Shown here: positions 9,701-18,065 of the stretch, one piece after another | Numbering within the stretch: the stretch's first letter is position 1 | Layout: every line of letters begins with the position of its first letter | Origin: an uncultured Roseovarius sp. | GTDB taxonomy: Bacteria > Pseudomonadota > Alphaproteobacteria > Rhodobacterales > Rhodobacteraceae | DNA length: 64,000 bases | Reading direction: 5' to 3' | Assembly (NCBI RefSeq): GCF_947489715.1 | Contig: NZ_CANLER010000001.1 | Coordinates: 682,001-746,000 of the forward strand | Translations under genes and position numbers: made by a program | The notes under the pieces: model-generated | Told to the model about the DNA's origin: nothing | Databases searched by the model: none | The model's input: the letters and a program-made list of their open reading frames with translations, nothing else

Positions 9701-9756
9701 ACGTCGGGAAAAAATACCGACGTAATACCGACGTAATACCGACGTGATACCGACGT
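9701..9756. repeat. four tandem 11-bp repeats AATACCGACGT plus one inverted half
   Basis: AATACCGACGT occurs three times in perfect tandem (9713-9723, 9724-9734, 9735-9745), followed by GATACCGACGT (9746-9756). An inverted ACGTCGG at 9701-9707 can pair with any CCGACGT unit. The period is close to one helical turn. The array sits between the divergent pentapeptide-repeat gene (start 9636) and yajC (start 9850). A related array lies at 49891-49930. Confidence 0.75.
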
Positions 9757-9849
9757 CGTTTTCACGCCTTGCAAATAGGCCCTTACGGCCATAGGTTCCG
9801 TCAAAATTCGCGGGGGCCTCCCCGCCCTCTGACTCGAAGGAAAGCCCCT

Positions 9850-10131
9850 ATGGAAGCGCTTGGACAGTTCATCCCTCTCATCCTGATTTTTGCGATCATG
9901 TGGTTCCTGTTGATCCGCCCGCAACAGAAGAAAATGAAAGAGCACAAGGCCATGGTCGAGGCGGTGCGCAAGGGCGATCAGGTGATCACCCAGGGCGGCA
10001 TCATCGGTAAGATCTCGCGGGTTAAGGATGCCGATGAAGTCGAGATCGAGATCGCCTCGGGCGTCAAGGTCCGGCTGGTCAAGAACACCATCGCGCAGGT
10101 TTTATCCAAGACCGAACCGGCAGATAATTAA
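9850..10131 (+). CDS. yajC: preprotein translocase subunit YajC
   Basis: 93 residues from the ATG at 9850, with GAAGGAAAG at 9836-9844. One N-terminal membrane span (IPLILIFAIMWFLLI) is followed by RPQQKKMKEHKAM and a small basic/acidic cytoplasmic domain with GDQVITQGGIIGKI, the family signature. YajC associates with SecDF and the Sec holotranslocon. secDF starts 39 bases downstream, so the two are surely co-transcribed. Confidence 0.97.
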   Translation: MEALGQFIPLILIFAIMWFLLIRPQQKKMKEHKAMVEAVRKGDQVITQGGIIGKISRVKDADEVEIEIASGVKVRLVKNTIAQVLSKTEPADN

Positions 10132-10170
10132 GTCGAAGATCACAACTCAACCCGTTGAAAAGGCAGTCTA

Positions 10171-12804
10171 ATGCTTCAAATCGACCTGTGGAAACGCATT
10201 GTGATCTGGGGCATGGTAGCCCTTGGTTTGCTGATGGCCCTGCCAAACGGGTTCTACACACGGGTCGAGACCCACAATGACGCGGTGGCCGCCATCGAGG
10301 CGGGCCAGAGCAGCGCCGAACTGACCGCCCAGTCCGAGGCGTGGCCTGGCTGGATGCCATCGGGTCTGGTCAATCTGGGCCTTGATCTGCGCGGCGGTGC
10401 GCATCTGCTGGCCGAGGTTCAGGTAGCGGATGTCTACCAGGCCCGGGTCGAGGGGATGTGGCCCGAAGTCCGTGACCTTCTGCGCGAAGAACGCGCCACC
10501 ATCGGCCCCATCCGCCTGCAACCTACCGACGCCCCGGAACTGCGCGTCCGTCTTGTCGAAAAGCCCGAACAGGTCGAAGAAGCCGCCGCCCTCGTCCGCG
10601 GCCTCGCCCGCCCGGTCACGACACTTACAGGCGTGGGTGCCAGTGACATAGACGTCACGACTGACGGTGATCAGGTTGTCGTCAGGCTTAGTGAAGCAGA
10701 GATGCTTGCCACAGATGAACGCACGGTGCGTCAGGCACTTGAGATCATCCGCCGTCGGATTGATGAGGTTGGCACGCGTGAACCGACCATTCAACGTCAG
10801 GGGGCGGATCGCATTCTGATCCAGGTGCCGGGTGTGGGGAGTGCGGCCGAATTGAAGGAGATCATCGGCACGACCGCTCAACTGACCTTCCAGCCGGTTG
10901 TCAGCCGCACTGTAAATGAAAACGAAAGCCCGGGTGCCAGCAACGAGGTTCTGCCGTCGCTCGATGAAGAGGGCACATTCTATATCCTTGAACGTGCAGC
11001 CGTTGTGACCGGTGAGGAATTGGTCGACGCACAGCCTGACTTTGACCAGAACGGGCGGCCAGCGGTTTCGTTCAGGTTTAACCCCACAGGGGCGCGGAAA
11101 TTTGGTGACTACACGGCGGAAAATATCGGCAATCCCTTTGCCATCGTGCTGGATGGCGAGGTTATCAGCGCACCGGTAATCCAGAGCCACATTCCAGGCG
11201 GATCGGGCATCATCACGGGTCGATTTACGGTCGAAGAATCGACCAATCTGGCAGTGCTTTTGCGCGCAGGTGCCTTGCCTGCAGGGCTTGAGTTCCTGGA
11301 GGAAAGGACAATCGGCCCGGAACTGGGTGCGGATAGTATCGAGGCCGGTAAAATCGCTTGTATCGTCGCCTTTGCGCTGGTGCTGGTGTTCATGTTCCTC
11401 AGCTATGGAACCTTTGGCATTTTTGCCAATATTGCGCTCATCGTGAATGTGGGGCTGATCTTTGGGCTGCTGAGTTCGATCGGAGCCACGCTAACCCTGC
11501 CGGGGATTGCGGGGATCGTGCTGACAATCGGGATGGCGGTTGATGCCAACGTGCTGGTGTTCGAGCGTATCCGGGAAGAGATCAGGACCGCACGCGGCCC
11601 CGCCCGCGCCATCGAATTGGGCTATGAGAAAGCGCTTAGTGCGATTACAGATGCTAACATCACAACCTTCATTACCGCGCTGATCCTTTATGCGATGGGG
11701 TCGGGCCCGGTACGGGGATTTGCGATCACGCTGGGGCTCGGTATCATCACTTCGGTCTTCACAGCGATCTTCGTGACGCGACTGATGGTGATCATCTGGT
11801 ATGAACGCAAGCGACCTAAAACTGTCTTGCAGGGTCGGGCGTTGCGTCTTGTACCAAAAGAGACGAAATGGGATTTCTTCCGTCGCTGGCGCATGTCATT
11901 GGGGATATCGGCCTTACTGATCGTGGTCGCATTTGGCTCATTCATGGTACAGGGGCTGAATTTTGGCATCGATTTCCGGGGCGGCACGACCATCCGAACC
12001 GAAAGCGCACAACCGATTGATGTCGGTCAATATCGCGATGCCATACAGCAGCTTGATCTGGGCGATGTGTCAATCACCGAGGTTTTCGACCCAACCTTTG
12101 GACCGGATCAGAATGTTGCGATGATCAAAGTGCAGGCTCAGGAAGGCGAAGAAAGCGTTTCAAATGAAGTGATCCAGAAGATTGAAGACGTGCTGCAATC
12201 TGCGATATCCGACCTGAAATTCACAGCCGTTGAAAGCGTCGGGCCAAAGGTATCAGGTGAATTGATCACCGCCGCCGTCATCGCGGTCGGCCTCGCGATT
12301 GGAGCTGTACTGGTCTATATCTGGCTGCGATTTGAATGGCAGTTTGCGGTGGGTGCTGTGGCGGCGCTTGTGCACGATGTCGTGCTGACCATCGGCATCT
12401 TTTCCGAGTTACAGATACAGTTCGATCTGGCCATTATCGCGGCGCTTTTGACCATCGTTGGATATTCGTTGAACGATACCGTCGTGGTGTTTGACCGAGT
12501 GCGCGAGAACCTGCGAAAATATAAGAAAAAACCGCTGTCCGAGGTGTTGAACATTTCGATCAACGAAACGCTCAGCCGGACGATCATGACATCCGTGACC
12601 ACACTCCTGGCGCTTCTTGCGTTGTTTGTGCTGGGCGGTGACGTGATCCGGGGCTTTGTCTTTGCGATGATCTGGGGTGTGATTGTGGGGACGTATAGTT
12701 CGGTCTTCGTGGCAAGTACGATTCTGCTGTGGCTGGGCGTTAAGCGCGACTGGAGCAAACCCGACGCCAATGCCGGTAATCAGTTCGCCAATGTAGATGC
12801 CTGA
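10171..12804 (+). CDS. secDF: SecD-SecF fusion, protein translocase subunit
   Basis: 877 residues combining SecD and SecF in one chain. The SecD half has an N-terminal span, the D1-type motif DLRGGAHLL near residue 71, a periplasmic P1 region and a five-helix RND-type membrane block (to about 540). The SecF half begins near residue 560, with FGIDFRGGTTI near 597-607 and a second five-helix block. SecDF uses the proton gradient to pull exported proteins through on the periplasmic side. Base composition and codon choice become less GC-rich after about 10620. The last 8 bases overlap the TauE-like gene. Confidence 0.96.
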   Translation: MLQIDLWKRIVIWGMVALGLLMALPNGFYTRVETHNDAVAAIEAGQSSAELTAQSEAWPGWMPSGLVNLGLDLRGGAHLLAEVQVADVYQARVEGMWPEVRDLLREERATIGPIRLQPTDAPELRVRLVEKPEQVEEAAALVRGLARPVTTLTGVGASDIDVTTDGDQVVVRLSEAEMLATDERTVRQALEIIRRRIDEVGTREPTIQRQGADRILIQVPGVGSAAELKEIIGTTAQLTFQPVVSRTVNENESPGASNEVLPSLDEEGTFYILERAAVVTGEELVDAQPDFDQNGRPAVSFRFNPTGARKFGDYTAENIGNPFAIVLDGEVISAPVIQSHIPGGSGIITGRFTVEESTNLAVLLRAGALPAGLEFLEERTIGPELGADSIEAGKIACIVAFALVLVFMFLSYGTFGIFANIALIVNVGLIFGLLSSIGATLTLPGIAGIVLTIGMAVDANVLVFERIREEIRTARGPARAIELGYEKALSAITDANITTFITALILYAMGSGPVRGFAITLGLGIITSVFTAIFVTRLMVIIWYERKRPKTVLQGRALRLVPKETKWDFFRRWRMSLGISALLIVVAFGSFMVQGLNFGIDFRGGTTIRTESAQPIDVGQYRDAIQQLDLGDVSITEVFDPTFGPDQNVAMIKVQAQEGEESVSNEVIQKIEDVLQSAISDLKFTAVESVGPKVSGELITAAVIAVGLAIGAVLVYIWLRFEWQFAVGAVAALVHDVVLTIGIFSELQIQFDLAIIAALLTIVGYSLNDTVVVFDRVRENLRKYKKKPLSEVLNISINETLSRTIMTSVTTLLALLALFVLGGDVIRGFVFAMIWGVIVGTYSSVFVASTILLWLGVKRDWSKPDANAGNQFANVDA

Positions 12805-13549
12805 CATTCTGGCGCAGGTCCTGGCCACGCCGGGCCTCGTCTGGTTGATCTTGACCATCAGCGTTGCGGGCATCGTCCGCGGGTTCACGGGGTTTGGTAC
12901 GGCAATGATCTTTGTGCCGATTGCGGGAATATTCCTGCAACCCGCGACCGTGGTGACCGTCATGGTGTTGACAGGCATTGCCAGTACAGCGGCATTGATA
13001 CCGCGCGCCTGGAGGCAGGCATCGCGGGCAGAGGTGGGGCTGCTTGCCCTGGCGGCCATGATAACCGTGCCGGTGGGCCTCTGGTTTCTGGTGTTGCTGG
13101 ATCAACTTACCGTACGCTGGATCGTTGCGGCCATCGTTGGCAGCACCTTTATCCTGCTGGTCGCCGGTTGGCGGTTTTCCGGCACCATCAGGTGGCCCGG
13201 CCTTCTGATGATTGGCGGGGCTGCGGGGGCCATCGGTGGCCTGACGGGATTGACCGGGCCTATCGTGGTACTCTTCTATCTGGCGGGAAAGTCGGCGGCG
13301 CAAACAATACGGGCCAACACGATCCTGTTTTTGGCAGCGCTAGATGTGGTCATCGCCGGAAATCTTCTGTTGCGGGGAACGGTAGGATTGGCCGAGGTTG
13401 CGCTGGCCGCGACCCTTGCCGTACCCTATTTCATAACAACGATGATCGGACAGGCGCTGTTTGACCCCAAGCTCGAACGGTTTTACCGCGTGGCGGCCTA
13501 TGCCGTGATTGGTCTTGCGGTGGTCAGTGGGTTGCCGCTTTGGGGGTAA
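12797..13549 (+). CDS. TauE/SafE family membrane transporter
   Basis: 250 residues with about eight hydrophobic helices. It opens with a GFTGFGTAM motif and has a repeat-like GLTGLTGPIV in the second half, both hallmarks of the TauE/SafE (TSUP) family of sulfite and organosulfonate exporters. The ATG at 12797 lies inside the end of secDF (8-base overlap), which implies translational coupling. A substrate cannot be assigned, and neighbours in export and cytochrome biogenesis do not point to one. Confidence 0.85.
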   Translation: MPDILAQVLATPGLVWLILTISVAGIVRGFTGFGTAMIFVPIAGIFLQPATVVTVMVLTGIASTAALIPRAWRQASRAEVGLLALAAMITVPVGLWFLVLLDQLTVRWIVAAIVGSTFILLVAGWRFSGTIRWPGLLMIGGAAGAIGGLTGLTGPIVVLFYLAGKSAAQTIRANTILFLAALDVVIAGNLLLRGTVGLAEVALAATLAVPYFITTMIGQALFDPKLERFYRVAAYAVIGLAVVSGLPLWG

Positions 13550-13561
13550 GGAGGCTTTCAG

Positions 13562-13915
13562 ATGCAAATGACCGAGATTACATTTTCCCAGGCCACACCG
13601 ATTGACGGCTATGGCCCCGGGTTTTTCCGTGTTGGCGGGCAAGTCTTGCATGGGGCGGTTTGCGTGACAGAAACCGGCGCGCAGATCTGGGGTGGATATG
13701 ACGATTTCGAGATGCTGAAGGCGCTGGCTGAAAACGTCGATGTGATCTTTATCGGTACAGGTGCCGAAATTGCCCATATCCCAGGGAAATTGCGTGCTGA
13801 CCTAGAGGAATTGGGTGTTGGCGTCGAAACCATGAGCTCCCCCGCTGCCTGTCGCACTTTCAACGTTCTTCTGTCCGAGGGACGGCGCGTTGCTGCGGCA
13901 GTCCTGCCGGTCTGA
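13562..13915 (+). CDS. Mth938-like domain protein
   Basis: 117 residues. The whole protein matches the Mth938/DUF498 fold, with the motifs [26 protein letters not shown] and the C-terminal [22 protein letters not shown]. The mitochondrial relative NDUFAF3 helps assemble respiratory complex I. A bacterial role is unproven. It lies 12 bases after the TauE-like gene, with AAGGAGG ahead of its ATG. The order secDF-TauE-Mth938-ccmA suggests a single transcript. Confidence 0.8.
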   Translation: MQMTEITFSQATPIDGYGPGFFRVGGQVLHGAVCVTETGAQIWGGYDDFEMLKALAENVDVIFIGTGAEIAHIPGKLRADLEELGVGVETMSSPAACRTFNVLLSEGRRVAAAVLPV

Positions 13916-13974
13916 AAGCCTCTGCCGGAAAGGGCTTATCCCGCTTTTCCACCGCTCGTGATTGCGCTAAGCAC

Positions 13975-14598
13975 ATGGTCATGGCGATAAGCGTTTCCGA
14001 TCTTTCCGTGGCCCGTGGCGGCATCAAGGTGCTTGAGGGGATATCTTTCACCCTCGCCTCGGGTCAGGCACTTGTATTGCGCGGCCCCAACGGGATTGGC
14101 AAGACAACGCTTTTGCGCACCATCGCCGGACTTCAACCGCCCATATCCGGCAAGGTCGAGGCCACGCCAGAGAGCATCGTCTATGCCGGGCACACTGATG
14201 GGCTGAAAGCCACTCTGAGCGTGCTGGAAAACCTAAATTTCTGGGCGCAGGTCTTTGGGAACAAAGATATTTCCGGAGCCATGAAGCAATATGAGCTGAC
14301 GACATTGGCGGATCGTCCCGCAGGGGCGCTATCCGCCGGACAAAAGCGCAGATTGGGCCTGGCGCGGCTATTGGTGACGGGACGTCTAGTCTGGGTTTTG
14401 GATGAACCGACGGTATCACTGGATCGTGATGCCGTTGCGATGTTTGCGGGCGCTGTGCGGGCACATCTGGGGCAGGGCGGTTCGGCGCTGATGGCCACGC
14501 ATATTGATCTGGGGCTGGATGAGGCTGCGATACTGGATGTCGCGCCCTACCGCGCCAAGGCGCCGGAACCGGATGATTTCGACGGGGTTTTCCTGTGA
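13975..14598 (+). CDS. ccmA: heme exporter ATP-binding protein CcmA
   Basis: About 207 residues, the ATPase of the CcmAB(C) complex that releases holo-CcmE during cytochrome c maturation. Walker A is [10 protein letters not shown], the signature is [14 protein letters not shown] and Walker B is VWVLDEPT, all intact. Two close ATGs (13975 and 13981) are possible starts and neither has a strong ribosome site. The stop overlaps the ccmB start by 4 bases. Confidence 0.95.
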   Translation: MVMAISVSDLSVARGGIKVLEGISFTLASGQALVLRGPNGIGKTTLLRTIAGLQPPISGKVEATPESIVYAGHTDGLKATLSVLENLNFWAQVFGNKDISGAMKQYELTTLADRPAGALSAGQKRRLGLARLLVTGRLVWVLDEPTVSLDRDAVAMFAGAVRAHLGQGGSALMATHIDLGLDEAAILDVAPYRAKAPEPDDFDGVFL

Positions 14599-15251
14599 TT
14601 GCATTACTCGTCCGCGATCTGAAACTGGCCATGCGGGCTGGTGGCGGATTTGGCCTTGGATTGGCTTTTTTCCTTATTGTCGTGACACTTGTGCCCTTCG
14701 GTGTCGGCCCCAAAAGCTCCCTTCTGGCGGCGATTGCACCGGGTATTCTGTGGCTTGGCGCGCTTTTGGCGTGTCTGTTGTCACTGGACCGGATTTTTGC
14801 ATTGGATTGGGAGGATGGCAGCCTTGACCTGCTGGCGACGGCACCCTTGCCGATGGAGGCAATCGTGAGCGTCAAGGCCTTGGCGCACTGGGCCACTACG
14901 GGCTTGCCGCTGGTAGTGGCTGCGCCGATCTTCGGATTGCTGCTGAACCTGCCCGTTGAGGGGTATAAGCCCTTGATTTTGTCTCTAATTCTGGGCACGC
15001 CGGCGCTTAGCGTTATTGGTACTTTCGGGGCCGCGCTGACGGTCGGGTTGAAACGTGGTGGTCTGTTACTCAGCCTGCTGGTTTTACCGCTTTACGTGCC
15101 TACATTGATCTTCGGGGCCGAAATGGCGCGGCGTGGTGTCGCGGGGCTGGACAATACCACGCCGATGTTGATGTTGGCGGGGATCACCTGCGGCACGATC
15201 GCGCTGCTGCCTTTTGCCTCGGCTGCGGCGCTGCGGGTTAACCTGCGATGA
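14595..15251 (+). CDS. ccmB: heme exporter membrane protein CcmB
   Basis: 218 residues with six hydrophobic helices, beginning at a GTG (14595) that overlaps the ccmA stop. Family features include [17 protein letters not shown] at the N-terminus and the segment [20 protein letters not shown] after the second helix pair. It is the membrane permease partner of CcmA. It ends 28 bases before ccmC. Confidence 0.95.
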   Translation: MIALLVRDLKLAMRAGGGFGLGLAFFLIVVTLVPFGVGPKSSLLAAIAPGILWLGALLACLLSLDRIFALDWEDGSLDLLATAPLPMEAIVSVKALAHWATTGLPLVVAAPIFGLLLNLPVEGYKPLILSLILGTPALSVIGTFGAALTVGLKRGGLLLSLLVLPLYVPTLIFGAEMARRGVAGLDNTTPMLMLAGITCGTIALLPFASAAALRVNLR

Positions 15252-15279
15252 ACAAAGAAGAAAACCGGAAGAAACACCC

Positions 15280-16011
15280 ATGAATTCGATCTGGGAATAT
15301 GCCAACCCCAAGAAGTTCATCCAGACCACCGACAAGGTGTTGCCCTGGGTTTCGATCTTGTCCTGCGTGGCGCTTGTGGTCGGTCTGATCTGGGGTTTCT
15401 TCTTTACCCCCGATGATTACCGCCAGGGATCGACCGTAAAAATTATTTATTTACATGTACCTAGCGCGTTGATGGCGATCAATGCGTGGATGATGATGCT
15501 GGTTGCCTCGCTGATCTGGATCGTGCGACGGCATCATGTCAGCGCACTTGCTGCACGGGCGGCGGCGCCGGTGGGGATGATCATGACCGTGATTGCCCTG
15601 CTGACCGGGGCCATTTGGGGGCAACCGATGTGGGGCACGTGGTGGGCGTGGGATCCGCGACTGACCAGTTTTTTAATCCTTTTTCTCTTTTATCTTGGCT
15701 ACATAGCCCTGTGGGCCGCGATCGAGAATGACGACACAGCCGCCGACCTGACCAGTGTTTTGTGCCTTGTGGGATCGGTTTTTGCGGTGCTCAGCCGGTA
15801 TGCGGTGAATTTCTGGAACCAGGGATTGCATCAGGGTGCCTCGCTGAGCCTTGATAAGGAAGAGAATGTGGCCGATGTATTCTATCATCCGCTGCTAGTC
15901 TGCATCGCGGGATTTGTTTTACTTTTCATAGCCTTGGTGCTGCTACGGACCCGTACGGAAATCCGGGCGCGACGGATGCGGGCTCTGCTGGCGCGCGAGA
16001 GGATGGGATGA
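15280..16011 (+). CDS. ccmC: heme delivery protein CcmC
   Basis: 243 residues from the ATG at 15280, with GGAAGAAAC in front of it. It is a six-helix membrane protein with the tryptophan-rich heme-handling segment GQPMWGTWWAWDPRLTSFL (residues about 111-129) and conserved periplasmic His residues, as in LHVPSA. CcmC passes heme to CcmE. The stop overlaps the ccmD start region. Confidence 0.96.
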   Translation: MNSIWEYANPKKFIQTTDKVLPWVSILSCVALVVGLIWGFFFTPDDYRQGSTVKIIYLHVPSALMAINAWMMMLVASLIWIVRRHHVSALAARAAAPVGMIMTVIALLTGAIWGQPMWGTWWAWDPRLTSFLILFLFYLGYIALWAAIENDDTAADLTSVLCLVGSVFAVLSRYAVNFWNQGLHQGASLSLDKEENVADVFYHPLLVCIAGFVLLFIALVLLRTRTEIRARRMRALLARERMG

Positions 16012-16166
16012 TGCCGGAACTGGGAAAATATGCGGATACGGTTCTGTCGGCCTATGCGGTGTCGATCGTGTTGATCCTGGGGCTTGTCCTGGTCAGCCTG
16101 CTGCGCGCCAAGAAGGTTAAGAGCCAGTTGCAAGAGGTTGAAATGAAAGCGAAAGGCAATGGCTAA
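16008..16166 (+). CDS. ccmD: heme exporter subunit CcmD
   Basis: 52 residues, MMPELGKYADTVLSAYAVSI followed by a hydrophobic span and a charged tail (KKVKSQLQEVEMKAKGNG). The first ATG is at 16008 and a second at 16011, both overlapping the ccmC stop. The end overlaps the ccmG start by 8 bases. CcmD is the small membrane protein that stabilises the CcmC-CcmE complex. Size, single span, position and coupled overlaps together make the call. Confidence 0.92.
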   Translation: MMPELGKYADTVLSAYAVSIVLILGLVLVSLLRAKKVKSQLQEVEMKAKGNG

Positions 16167-16692
16167 AGTCTCACCCCTGATGATGCTGCCGCCGGCAATC
16201 TTCCTGGGCCTGGCCGGGCTTTTCTATGTCGGAATGCTGCGCGAAAACCCCGATGCGTTGCCCTCGGCGCTGGTTGACAAGCCCGCCCCGGCGGTGATGC
16301 TGACCCAGCTGGGGACCGAAAAACCTTTTGAAGACAGCGACTTGCGCGATGGTACTGTGAAGCTGGTGAACTATTGGGCCAGTTGGTGTGGGCCGTGCCG
16401 GGCGGAGCATCCAAACCTTGAGGCATTGTCCGAAGAAGGGGTGACGATCTACGGGGCGAACTACAAGGACGACCCGGTTAAAGCCTTGAATTTCCTAGAG
16501 GAGCTTGGAAACCCCTATGCCAAGATCGGAGCGGATGACAGCGGTCGCATGGCGCTGAACTGGGGTGTCTACGGTGTGCCGGAAACCTATGTGATTGATG
16601 GCGACGGCAATGTCGTGCTGCGCTTTGCCGGGCCGATCACCGAACGCGTACTGGACAAAACGATCCGCCCTGCCATCGACGCCGCGCGCTGA
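16159..16692 (+). CDS. ccmG: thiol:disulfide interchange protein CcmG (DsbE)
   Basis: 177 residues with an uncleaved N-terminal signal anchor (PPAIFLGLAGLFYVGML) and a periplasmic thioredoxin fold. The active site is WCGPC (Cys77, Cys80), and a GVPETYVID motif lies near residue 138. CcmG keeps apocytochrome c haem-binding cysteines reduced. It is the last gene of the run. ccmE, ccmF and ccmH are not in this window. Confidence 0.95.
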   Translation: MAKVSPLMMLPPAIFLGLAGLFYVGMLRENPDALPSALVDKPAPAVMLTQLGTEKPFEDSDLRDGTVKLVNYWASWCGPCRAEHPNLEALSEEGVTIYGANYKDDPVKALNFLEELGNPYAKIGADDSGRMALNWGVYGVPETYVIDGDGNVVLRFAGPITERVLDKTIRPAIDAAR

Positions 16693-16702
16693 CCCCCCAA
16701 AA

Positions 16703-16720
16703 AACGTACAAGGCGTACGG
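16703..16720 (-). terminator. CGTAC hairpin terminator for the minus strand
   Basis: Read on the minus strand, CGTAC-GCCTT-GTACG is followed directly by TTTTTT, a short but canonical intrinsic terminator. It would end transcription of the minus-strand micropeptide gene at 16795-16929. Confidence 0.5.
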
Positions 16721-16767
16721 AATGTACGGGTGAAACGTACGTGAACAGGGGTGATTTCAGAAACGAG

Positions 16768-16787
16768 CGTACGACCCGTACGTTTTG
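16768..16787 (+). terminator. CGTACG hairpin terminator for the ccm run
   Basis: CGTACG-ACC-CGTACG followed by TTTT on the plus strand, about 75 bases after the ccmG stop. It uses the same GTACG units as the minus-strand terminator at 16703-16720. The region 16703-16787 holds six GTAC cores in all. Confidence 0.5.
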
Positions 16788-16794
16788 CCCGACT

Positions 16795-16929
16795 TTAGCG
16801 CCCGCAATCGCGTTCGGCGATGGGGGCGTTCACAGGGCATTTCATCGCATCACCGGTATTTCCCTGTGCGCCCAGAACGGCAAAGAGGGACAGGGCAACT
16901 GCCTGAAGACTGATAAGAGTGATACGCAT
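16795..16929 (-). CDS. putative secreted micropeptide
   Basis: 44 residues from the ATG at 16929. The N-terminus MRITLISLQAVALSLFAVLGAQG looks like a signal peptide with a cleavage site near A-Q-G. A short mature part has two cysteines (KCPVN and DCGR). A weak GAAACGG ribosome site lies upstream. A terminator-like hairpin follows on the same strand. I do not recognise the family, and coding status rests on the signal-like composition and the flanking terminator. Confidence 0.4.
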   Translation of the reverse strand: MRITLISLQAVALSLFAVLGAQGNTGDAMKCPVNAPIAERDCGR

Positions 16930-17079
16930 TGGATTGACCGTTTCTGTTGTGCTCCGGGTCAAGATGGGGGTTGCGGACGATATTCAAAGGGGAAGAATAT
17001 CGCAAATTGCTCACATTTAGGTCATCGGCAATTTGCTGCAGGCACGTGCGGGTGCCCCGTATGAAGCAGGCACTGGCGT

Positions 17080-17742
17080 TCAGGGGTTTTGCGCCCTTGC
17101 GATGCCACCCTCGGCCAGAAGCGAACGGTCGGGTTCGCACCAGCTATCGGGGAGGCTGTCCAGCTCCTCCACAGATCGCGGAAAGCCAAAGACGCAACGA
17201 TTGCTTGACATGTATCCCGCGACACGCGCCGTATTCTTGATGATCATTTTGGAGACCCGAGCGGCGGTGAGGTGATAATCATCCGCTTTCAGCCGGGACA
17301 GCGAAATCACGATGATCTTGAGATCCTCGGCCACACCGCCATAGCTGTTGGCGAAAAGAAATTCTGAATTATTGCCGTTCATATCCTCCTTGATCAGAAA
17401 GATGTGGATGACATCCAGATCGGCAGACCGGTCAAGCGAGTTCCAGATCTGTTCGATCAGGGCGTTGGAATCCACTTTTCCCAAAAAAGACGGGGACAGA
17501 TTGAAGTCACCCGTCAGTTTTCCAATTTCCAGCGGCGGTGCCAGATCGGCCATGAGCCGTTTCTGCAAGGGTTCGAGAAACCGCTGGTCTTCAATCGCCG
17601 CGTCGATCTGGATGACGATGCGACTGACCGGTGCAAGCTGATCGAGAGATTGGGCCTGCGCGGGCAGGAAAGGCAGCATCAGGATCAGGGAAATCCGCAG
17701 ATATGTGATGACGCCCGCCCATGGAATGTCTCGCCTACCCAT
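17080..17742 (-). CDS. secreted archaemetzincin-like protein lacking zinc ligands
   Basis: 220 residues from the ATG at 17742 (GGTGAG upstream). A long signal peptide would be cleaved near LPAQA-QS. The mature part follows the archaemetzincin (M54) plan: an early I-x-I strand, a FLFANSYGG segment, then IVISLSRL, a helix and a C-terminal Cys motif. At the metal site the family pattern HExxHxxG reads KNTARVAG (169-176). The downstream CxM-x17-CxxC reads CVF-x16-C with the last Cys missing (Cys183, Cys202). Family assignment is my inference from spacing and motifs. If right, this is a non-catalytic relative. Confidence 0.5.
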   Translation of the reverse strand: MGRRDIPWAGVITYLRISLILMLPFLPAQAQSLDQLAPVSRIVIQIDAAIEDQRFLEPLQKRLMADLAPPLEIGKLTGDFNLSPSFLGKVDSNALIEQIWNSLDRSADLDVIHIFLIKEDMNGNNSEFLFANSYGGVAEDLKIIVISLSRLKADDYHLTAARVSKMIIKNTARVAGYMSSNRCVFGFPRSVEELDSLPDSWCEPDRSLLAEGGIARAQNP

Positions 17743-18065
17743 CTACTCACCATCCTGATTGTTCGTCTACCGTGCTACTTTGCCCGACGGTTTTCTTCTA
17801 CCGGTCTTTGCAGCGCCGGGGAAGAACGATGCGGTGGGCCGGTGGCGGAGCGTATAATCAGGTACCAGTGCCGCTTTGAAACGGCGGCGCATGTCGCTGA
17901 CCGGTGGCAGGGCGGCGGTCGATTTGCTAGTCCTGACCCATGTGGACATAAAACATGTGAACCAAAAACGCATTGGATCAGACCAAAAAGACGCCCGTTG
18001 GCGACGGATAGAAGCAGATAAGATGGATTTGCAGCCAGCGGATCAGTGAACCGGCATGAGGTGAA
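17743..18065. other. 323-bp non-coding gap
   Basis: The gap lies between the divergent archaemetzincin-like gene and the flavodoxin gene. Only short open frames without a ribosome site or recognisable product are present, so I see no gene. Promoters for both flanking genes must lie here, but I cannot place them with confidence. Confidence 0.5.

Noticed and set aside
9713..9756. CRISPR-like array
   Set aside because: The repeats are 11 bp in direct contact with no spacers and no cas genes are near.
9637..9945. N-terminal extension of the pentapeptide-repeat protein
   Set aside because: The extension passes through the 11-bp repeat array and the yajC start, while the ATG at 9636 has a good ribosome site and begins a membrane segment.
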